The notes beneath the pieces were generated by a model, which was given only the letters and a program-made list of their open reading frames with translations, searched no databases and was not told where the DNA came from. From assembly GCA_949710005.1 (NCBI GenBank), contig OX453276.1, positions 3,664,201-3,728,200 of the forward strand: 64,000 nt of DNA, given 5' to 3'. Shown piece by piece: positions 63,941 to 64,000 of this stretch. The stretch comes from Ricordea florida. Taxonomy: Eukaryota > Cnidaria > Anthozoa > Corallimorpharia > Ricordeidae. How positions within the stretch are numbered: the stretch's first letter is position 1; each line of letters begins with the position of its first letter. The position numbers and the translations under genes were made by a program.

Positions 63941-64000
63941 AAACAAAAAACAAAGAGCCAAATTCTATAGAAACCAACCCCATTGTTTCTATTATCAATT
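63941..64000. other. Myosin intron at the window edge
   Basis: Sequence upstream of the acceptor of exon 63876-63931. The next upstream motor exon must lie beyond 64000. Confidence 0.5.

Overview
This is a window from an intron-rich animal nuclear genome. It has long spliced genes with GT-AG introns, SINE and LINE fragments, many palindromic MITEs, minisatellites and one large viral element. An invertebrate, most likely an anthozoan cnidarian (coral or anemone), is my inference from the repeat style and the type of element; nothing in the sequence proves the species.

Host gene 1 (minus strand, about 41.0 kb down to 2.5 kb) is a complete DIDO1/PHF3-family gene: long acidic/basic N-terminus, PHD finger, TFIIS central domain, SPOC domain and an RD/DR-rich tail. 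I placed 18 coding exons whose splice phases all agree. They sum to 6036 nt, a 2011-residue protein.

Inside the intron between the TFIIS-side exon (27029-27100) and the 45-nt exon at 8125-8169 lies a 15,849-bp Maverick/Polinton-type integrated virus (10965-26813). It has 600-bp terminal inverted repeats that differ at one base in my reading. It is flanked by a 5-bp duplication (CATCC) and sits in a short minisatellite. Left to right it encodes protein-primed DNA polymerase B (+), a retroviral-type integrase (-), a 59-aa protein, a probable double-jelly-roll major capsid protein, a genome-packaging ATPase, a series of small membrane or unknown virion-like proteins, a 400-aa coiled-coil membrane protein, a 507-aa tail-anchored protein, a probable minor capsid protein, and three minus-strand genes. 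The rightmost of these is a SAP-like, Cys/His-repeat protein. Two of the minus-strand genes are broken by 1-nt shifts at A8/T8 runs. Almost every start codon has a TTTAAA/TCTAAA box about 30 bp upstream, and three 3' ends carry GTTAT...ATAAC hairpins, so the element seems to have its own set of transcription signals. The same intron also holds an internally deleted LINE with a restriction-like endonuclease (8719-10398).

From 41.3 to 46.8 kb lies intergenic DNA full of palindromic and TIR-bearing MITEs. Host gene 2 (minus strand, 63.9 to 46.8 kb; its 5' part is beyond the window) encodes the end of a myosin motor, a converter and IQ region, then a linker and a C-terminal MH2 (SMAD-type) domain. 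That is an unusual motor-MH2 combination. Its introns hold an 8-bp-TSD element with TTCGCCTACA repeats, a Mutator-like element with 9-bp TSDs, a tRNA-derived SINE pair, a tandem tRNA-like array and a 107-bp tandem repeat. The far left (349-550) may hold the first exon of a third gene that leaves the window.
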